Assembly (NCBI GenBank): GCA_036389375.1
Contig: DASVQA010000166.1
Span: forward strand, 1-10,689
Direction of reading: 5' to 3'
From: QHXQ01 sp036389375
GTDB taxonomy: Bacteria; Acidobacteriota; Blastocatellia; Pyrinomonadales; Pyrinomonadaceae
DNA length: 10,689 nt
Under the pieces are notes generated by a model. That model ran no database searches, had not been told where the DNA came from, and worked only from the letters and a program-made list of their open reading frames with translations. Shown piece by piece: positions 6,547 to 10,689 of this stretch (position 1 is the stretch's first letter; the number at the start of each line of letters is the position of its first letter). Position numbers and translations under genes: made by a program.

Positions 6547-7188
6547 CTACTTGATTGGCGGCTCGTCCTTGCCGACCTGTCTTGGCCGCCCCGGCGTGAC
6601 GTTGGGCTGTTGCATGTTGCGCCGCGCGATCTCCTGTTCGGCGTGGCGTGCGGCGTCGGCGATCTTGGGGTCGAAAGAGTCGGCGAACGGCTTGAGTTGT
6701 GCGAGCGTCGTGTCGTCGCCGATGCGCGCAAGCACGTCGAGGAGTTTGACCTGCGTGTTGCCGTTGACGCGCGGGAGAATCAGGTAGAGCGGTTGCGGTG
6801 TTTCGAGGGCGGCGAGATAACCGGCCGCCTGTTCGGCGCGCGCCGAATCGAGTGCGCGCACGACCGCGTAGAGCGCCTCCGCCTTGCCCATGCGATAGAG
6901 CGCCCAATCGAGCGCGAGCCGCACGCGCGTGTTCTTCTCCTGCAAACGATAGCCCTCGACGAGCCGACGCTCGCCCGCCGCCGCGAGTTGCGCCAACTCT
7001 TCGGCCGCCTGCTGCCGCGCGAGCGGATCATTGCTCGCCAACCGGCGCGTGGCGGCCGTGGTCGCCGCCTGCGTCGCATCATCGGCGTGGCGCTCGTCGT
7101 AGGTCGTCTGCGCCTGTGCCTGCGCGGCGACGAAGAGGAGGACAAGGATTAGCCCGCACGTCTTCAGCCAGCAAATTTGTCGGTACAT
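6547..7188 (-). CDS. Small exported helical-repeat (HEAT-like) protein, third gene of the M16 operon
   Basis: Product of 213 residues with a clear signal peptide: MYRQICWLKT, a hydrophobic core GLILVLLFVA, and an AQA|Q cleavage site near residue 26; there is no lipobox Cys. The mature part is Ala/Leu/Arg-rich and almost all helical, with helix pairs such as NDPLARQQAAEELAQLA, NTRVRLALDWALYRMGKAEA, AEQAAGYLAALETPQ and VKLLDVLARIGD, a pattern like HEAT/ARM solenoids; the tail (about 190-213) is polar and Pro-rich. I do not recognise a named family, and HEAT-like is a judgement from the pattern. The ATG at 7186-7188 is 4 nt after the M16B stop, with AGAGG 8 nt before it, so translation is probably coupled. 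The frame is open 76 codons further upstream, but that stretch overlaps M16B and has Ser/Arg-rich shadow composition, so it was excluded. By context it is a periplasmic scaffold or partner of the M16 pair (inference). Confidence 0.75.
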   Translation of the reverse strand: MYRQICWLKTCGLILVLLFVAAQAQAQTTYDERHADDATQAATTAATRRLASNDPLARQQAAEELAQLAAAGERRLVEGYRLQEKNTRVRLALDWALYRMGKAEALYAVVRALDSARAEQAAGYLAALETPQPLYLILPRVNGNTQVKLLDVLARIGDDTTLAQLKPFADSFDPKIADAARHAEQEIARRNMQQPNVTPGRPRQVGKDEPPIK

Positions 7189-7192
7189 CCGT

Positions 7193-8707
7193 TTAACCTC
7201 TGGGCTTGCGCAGGGTCGCGCTATTGAGATCGAGTTCCGCGACGGGGATGACTTCCACGTTCGGATAATGTTTACGCAACTCCGGCAAAAACGCCTTCGC
7301 GTCGCCGACGATGATGATGTTCGCTTCCTTCGCCGCCAGATGGCGAGCGGCGAAACGCTGCACGTCGCTCGCGGTGACGCCCTGCACGCTATTGATGTAG
7401 CGGTTGATCTCGTCAAGACTCAACCCGTAGAGCGCCAGCGATCCGATCTGCGCGACGAGGCCGCCGGAGGTTTCGAGGTTGCGCCCGAACGTGCCGATGA
7501 GCACGGCCTTGCGCGGCGTCAGTTCCGCTTCCGCCAGTTCGCCCGTCGCCAGCCGGCCCAGTTCGCCGAGCAGCAGGTCTGCGACCTGCGCGCCCGTCGG
7601 GTTCTTCGTCTGCGCCGTGGCCACGAAGGGGCCTACGTCGCGGCGCACGTCGAGCGAACTGCCCGCGCCGTAGCTCAAGCCGCGTTTGATACGTACCTCC
7701 TGATTGAGCCGCCCCGAATAACCGCTCAGCACAGAGTTGGCGACGATGCCTTGATAATAGTCGGGGTCGCGGCGATTCAAACCGCGTCGTGCCACGACGA
7801 CCGCCGCCTGCCCCGCGTCCGGTTTGTCTATGACGAGGACGCGCGGCTGGCCGTTCGCGGCCATGCTGTTGCCCGCTTGCGCGGCGGGCGCAGGCAGAGG
7901 CATGCGCGGCCGTTGCCAGTCGCCAAAGAGGCGCGTGGCGTGCGCGAAGGCGATGGCGGGGCGGATGTCGCCGCCGACGACGAGCACGGCGTTGTCAGGG
8001 CGATAGTAGGTTGAATGCAGCCGCACGATGTCGGCGCGTTTGATGCGCGCGATTGATTCGGGCGTGCCGGAGAGCGGATGGCCGTAGGGCGCGTCGCCGA
8101 AGATGACGCGCGCCGTAACGTAGCGCGCTAGCTCGCCGGGGTCGCCGAGCGCCACTTGCAGGTCGTCCAGATATTGCTGCCGCAACCGCTCGATCTCTTC
8201 ATCCTTGAACACGGGCCGGCGCACAACATCTGCGAGTATGGCCAGCGCGGGCGCGAGCCGCGCCGACATGACGTTGACCGAAGCGGTGGCTCTGTCCCAA
8301 CGCGCGCCCGAATCAATCGTGCCGCCGAGCGCCTCGATGGCTTCGGCGATCTCAGGTGCGCCGCGTGTGGTCGTGCCTTTGGTCAGGAGCGAAGCGGTCA
8401 TATCGGCGAGACCGGCCAGTTGCGGCGGATCGACCTCGCCGCCGTTCCTGATGTAGAGCGTGGCGCTGACGAGCGGCACGTTCTGGCGTTCGACCACGAT
8501 GACGCGCAAGCCGTTCGGGAGCGTCCGCTCGACGGGGCGCGGAATCTGCGGCGAACGCGGCGCGGCCGGTGGCGGCGGCGTTGCACCCGGCGTCTGCGCC
8601 GCGCCGGACAGGGCCGCGAGCGCCGACATGAACGCCAGCACCAACGTCAACCAGCAGAATGCGCGTGCGCGTGCGGCAAGTTTGCTGATGCGACCGTGCG
8701 TGTTCAT
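7193..8707 (-). CDS. Non-catalytic M16-family peptidase subunit (HxxEH lost, R/Y pair kept)
   Basis: M16 (pitrilysin/MPP-like) protein of 504 residues with two half-domains: N-terminal from VERTLPNGLRVIVVE (about 59-73), and the C-terminal half roughly from residue 280. A signal peptide is present (hydrophobic 17-36, probable cleavage at GAA|Q near 37), followed by a Pro-rich linker, so it is periplasmic. Where active members have HxxEH (GLAHFLEHMLFKGT) it reads DMTAS (102-106 in GLADMTASLLTKGT), and the distal zinc Glu is replaced by Asp181/Asp182; it cannot bind zinc in the standard way. It does keep LNQEVRIKRGLSYG, with Arg339 and Tyr346 spaced seven apart like the substrate-binding R/Y pair of insulin-degrading enzyme. 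The start overlaps the M16A stop in an ATGA, with AGGAGGG 8 nt upstream. It therefore looks like the partner subunit completing the M16A active site. Family confident; heterodimer inferred. Confidence 0.9.
   Translation of the reverse strand: MNTHGRISKLAARARAFCWLTLVLAFMSALAALSGAAQTPGATPPPPAAPRSPQIPRPVERTLPNGLRVIVVERQNVPLVSATLYIRNGGEVDPPQLAGLADMTASLLTKGTTTRGAPEIAEAIEALGGTIDSGARWDRATASVNVMSARLAPALAILADVVRRPVFKDEEIERLRQQYLDDLQVALGDPGELARYVTARVIFGDAPYGHPLSGTPESIARIKRADIVRLHSTYYRPDNAVLVVGGDIRPAIAFAHATRLFGDWQRPRMPLPAPAAQAGNSMAANGQPRVLVIDKPDAGQAAVVVARRGLNRRDPDYYQGIVANSVLSGYSGRLNQEVRIKRGLSYGAGSSLDVRRDVGPFVATAQTKNPTGAQVADLLLGELGRLATGELAEAELTPRKAVLIGTFGRNLETSGGLVAQIGSLALYGLSLDEINRYINSVQGVTASDVQRFAARHLAAKEANIIIVGDAKAFLPELRKHYPNVEVIPVAELDLNSATLRKPRG
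7197..7201 (-). promoter_or_regulatory. Shine-Dalgarno of the helical-repeat gene inside the end of M16B
   Basis: AGAGG on the minus strand lies within the last codons of the M16B gene, 8 nt before the ATG of the next gene. This site, and the signal peptide that starts there, fix the start at 7188 rather than at the longer upstream frame. Confidence 0.6.
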
Positions 8708-10077
8708 TTCGCCTGCCCTCCTGTGCGCGCGGACTCCGGCAGGTAGTCGATCACGACGCGGTTCGTGTCCACGAAATATTTCCGCATGACGCGCTGCACG
8801 TCTGCGGCGGTGACGGCCTGCAAGCGCGCGATGTCCGTGTTGGCGCGATTCGGATCGCCGAGCAGCACGGCCGCCTCGCCGAGCGCAAGCGCCTTGCCGT
8901 TGTTCGTCTCGCGCTCGCGCAGTTGGTTGGTGATAAGTTGGTTCTTCGCCTTCTCAAGTTCGGCGGCGGAGACGGGCGCAGCCTGCATCTTTTTGATCTC
9001 GGCCGCGAGCGCCCGCTCCACGTCGGCAGGCTGTTTGCCGCTCGCCAAGATCGCGTAGAGTTTAAAAAGGCTCACGTCCTCGCGCAGATCGACGAGCGTG
9101 TTGGCGCTCTGTGCGACCTGCTGTTCATAGACGAGCGATTGATAGAGCCGCGACGACTCACCGGCCGAGAGCAGCACGTCCGCGACCCGCAGCGCGTCCG
9201 CGTCGGGGCTGGTCTTGGCCGGAATCAGATAGGTGAACGCGACCGCTGGCAGCGGCACGTTCGGCCCGTACTCCGTGAAGCGCGCTTCGGCCGTGCGGGC
9301 CGGCTCTTTGATCTGCACGCGCGGGAGCGGCGCAGACGGTTTGGGAATCCACGCGAAATACTTGTCTACCCACGCGTCGAACTGGCGCTCGTCGAAATCG
9401 CCGACGACAACCAGCGTGGCATTGTCAGGCCGGTAGAACGTCTCATGGAACGCGCGAACGTTGGCGAGCGAGGCGGCGTCTAAATCCTCAATGCTGCCGA
9501 TGGTCGGGCGGCGATACGGATGCGCGGTGAACGATTTCTGATCCATCAGATACTGGAAACGCCCGTAGGGCGGCGCGAGCACGCTTGAGCGGTACTCTTC
9601 TTTGACCACGTCGCGCTCCGACTTGAAATTCGCCTCGTCCACATTGAGCGCCGCCAGCCGGTCGGCTTCCGCCCACAGGAGCGTCTCAAGATAATTCGAC
9701 GGCACGACCTCGTAATAGACCGTCATGTCGTCGGCCGTGAAAGCGTTGTTGTTGCCGCCCACGTCCTCCGTCAGCCTGTCCATCATCTCGGACTTCATGT
9801 GCTTCGTGCTTTTGAACATCAGATGCTCGAACAGGTGCGCGAAGCCGCTGCGCCCTTCGGGGTCGTCCTTCGAGCCGACGTGATACCAGACTTGTATGGC
9901 GACGGTCGGGCTGGACTTGTCCACCGCGCTCAGCACGCGCAGCCCGTTGGCGAGCGTGCGCGCTTTGAAGTTGAGGCGCGGCATCAACACGCGTTGCGCA
10001 TGCGTGTGCGGCCCGGCGGCCAGCATGGTGCACAAGACTAGCGCGGCCAAAGTTGAGATCAAGCTGCGACGAAGCAT
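8704..10077 (-). CDS. Catalytic M16-family zinc metallopeptidase, periplasmic
   Basis: M16 peptidase of 457 residues, first gene of the leftward operon. A signal peptide (hydrophobic 8-22, probable cleavage THA|Q near 27) sends it to the periplasm. TLANGLRVLSAVD (41-53) begins the N-terminal half. The inverted zinc motif HLFEH (His81, Glu84, His85) is intact, and the third ligand is Glu160 or Glu161 in ERDVVKEEYR, within the family's usual 74-76-residue gap. FHETFYRPDNATLVVVGDF (about 210-228) is the conserved segment ending the first half. In the second half the R/Y pair is missing: aligned with M16B, those sites are Val316 and Gln323. This split of HxxEH and R/Y over two adjacent genes is known for heterodimeric bacterial M16 enzymes. 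Substrate is unknown; short or unfolded peptides are typical. The ATG has a rather distant GGGAG. Upstream is a spacer with a TATACT box on this strand. Confidence 0.93.
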   Translation of the reverse strand: MLRRSLISTLAALVLCTMLAAGPHTHAQRVLMPRLNFKARTLANGLRVLSAVDKSSPTVAIQVWYHVGSKDDPEGRSGFAHLFEHLMFKSTKHMKSEMMDRLTEDVGGNNNAFTADDMTVYYEVVPSNYLETLLWAEADRLAALNVDEANFKSERDVVKEEYRSSVLAPPYGRFQYLMDQKSFTAHPYRRPTIGSIEDLDAASLANVRAFHETFYRPDNATLVVVGDFDERQFDAWVDKYFAWIPKPSAPLPRVQIKEPARTAEARFTEYGPNVPLPAVAFTYLIPAKTSPDADALRVADVLLSAGESSRLYQSLVYEQQVAQSANTLVDLREDVSLFKLYAILASGKQPADVERALAAEIKKMQAAPVSAAELEKAKNQLITNQLRERETNNGKALALGEAAVLLGDPNRANTDIARLQAVTAADVQRVMRKYFVDTNRVVIDYLPESARTGGQAK

Positions 10078-10220
10078 TAAGCGTTACGCTCCCGTTGAAG
10101 TATGAAAGGCGGTTTCGGGCGACCGCGCGCGGAGAGAGACGAGCGCCGCGGCCGGGCGACGGACTCGCAGCGCGTTGGATGCCAAGGCTGCACGACCCTG
10201 TTGCACCGCACGTCCGATTT

Positions 10221-10248
10221 TTGCCCGCATCGAATCTTAGTATAAAAT
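10221..10248 (+). promoter_or_regulatory. Candidate sigma-70 promoter for the FHA-like gene, in a divergent spacer
   Basis: TTGCCC (10221-10226) and TAAAAT (10243-10248) are separated by 16 bp and match the consensus at 4/6 and 5/6. This points rightward, about 110 bp before the FHA-like ATG. The same AT-rich patch reads TATACT on the minus strand (10239-10244), a good -10 for the M16 operon, but with no recognisable -35. The spacer 10078-10357 otherwise holds no gene that I can support. Confidence 0.4.
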
Positions 10249-10357
10249 GGCTTGCGTAGGCGACTGCGCACGAGACCGTCGGGCTTCGCAAAAGCGTGCG
10301 GCTCTTTGGCGGTCGCTTCATTGTTGTCAGGCGGTGCGGCCCGGCGGCCCGATTCTC

Positions 10358-10689
10358 ATGGCAAATGGTCTGGTCATCCACATCGAGGTCGGCGCAGAGC
10401 GGCACACCGAAGTGCTCGCCGCCGAGCGCATCCGCATCGGTACGGACGCCGACTGTCAGCCGCGCCTGCAACCCGATCTCTTTGCCACGCCGCCCGGTCT
10501 GCTGCTCGAACTCATCTTCACGGACGGGCACTACCGCGTCTCGGACTTCAACCGCGACCTAAGCATCACGCACAACGAGCGTCCCTTGCGCGCTGGCGGC
10601 GCAATCATTGACGGCGACCGGGTGCAACTGCCGACCGCTGATCTGACGCTGCGCTTCTTTCCCCTGAGCGGGCCGCCCGCGCTCGTCGT
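10358..10689 (+). CDS. Protein with degenerate FHA-like domain, N-terminal part (runs off the window)
   Basis: The frame is open from ATG 10358 to the right edge (110 codons) with no stop. The product begins MANGLVIHIEVGAERHTEVL and continues as a run of short strands typical of an FHA beta-sandwich: ERIRIGTDADCQPRL resembles the first conserved 'IGR..DCDI.L' strand, LELIFTDGHYRVSDF the central strands, and NERPLRAGGAIIDGDRVQL the 'NG..L..GD.I.L' end. The usual phosphothreonine-contact residues are not kept: IGR is IGT, SxxH is absent (FATPPG lies in that region), and NG is NE. So it is probably a structural or divergent FHA fold; the rest of the protein, outside the window, may name the function. 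The Shine-Dalgarno is weak (GGCGG). A GTG at 10334 in the same frame is a less likely alternative start. It is transcribed away from the M16 operon. Confidence 0.65.
   Translation, partial: MANGLVIHIEVGAERHTEVLAAERIRIGTDADCQPRLQPDLFATPPGLLLELIFTDGHYRVSDFNRDLSITHNERPLRAGGAIIDGDRVQLPTADLTLRFFPLSGPPALV

Noticed and set aside
7189..7416. 76-codon N-terminal extension of the helical-repeat gene
   Set aside because: It overlaps M16B, is Ser/Arg-rich, and would bury a typical signal peptide that starts at 7188 behind a proper ribosome-binding site.
9686..10531. Minus-strand frame of 281 codons overlapping M16A and the FHA-like gene
   Set aside because: It overlaps the catalytic M16 gene in another frame and crosses the divergent promoter spacer; its composition is that of a shadow frame.

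Overview
This GC-rich window comes from a Gram-negative (diderm) bacterium: it has a TolC-type outer-membrane efflux protein, periplasmic peptidoglycan and M16 peptidase genes, and a type IV prepilin peptidase. The style of the proteins (TolC with a long exposed insertion, adjacent catalytic and non-catalytic M16 genes, a UbiD of about 590 residues) is what I would expect from Acidobacteriota, perhaps the Blastocatellia. That placement is inference, since no rRNA or marker search was possible.

Layout, left to right. (1) The 3' part of a rightward TolC-family gene (1-720) converges on a leftward PBP4/DacB-type D,D-peptidase (828-2093). A very strong hairpin with perfect 24-bp arms (751-806) lies between them and can serve both as terminator. 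(2) A short divergent spacer (2094-2235) leads to a rightward prepilin peptidase (2236-3117) and a PAS-containing sensor histidine kinase (3205-4632). The gap between these two is filled by a heptamer tandem repeat folded into a long palindrome (3117-3200). (3) The kinase converges, 25 bp apart, on a leftward block. In transcription order this block is a catalytic M16 zinc peptidase (8704-10077), a non-catalytic M16 partner (7193-8707, ATGA overlap), a small exported helical-repeat protein (6547-7188, starting 4 nt after the M16 stop), then a terminator-like hairpin, then a UbiD-type decarboxylase (4658-6424). (4) A spacer with promoter-like sequence on both strands (10078-10357) separates the M16 operon from the start of a rightward gene with a degenerate FHA-like domain that runs off the right edge.

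How they may work together: the tightest unit is the M16A-M16B-helical-repeat operon, a probable periplasmic heteromeric protease. Its two M16 subunits carry complementary halves of the active site (HxxEH in one, the R/Y pair in the other), with a third, uncharacterised exported partner. The prepilin peptidase and kinase may belong to type IV pilus biology, but only adjacency suggests it. UbiD probably serves menaquinone or aromatic-acid decarboxylation. I see no CRISPR array, transposase, phage gene, tRNA or rRNA. The most unusual nucleotide-level signal is the heptamer-repeat palindrome. The most interesting protein-level signals are the coupled helical-repeat gene and the degenerate FHA domain.
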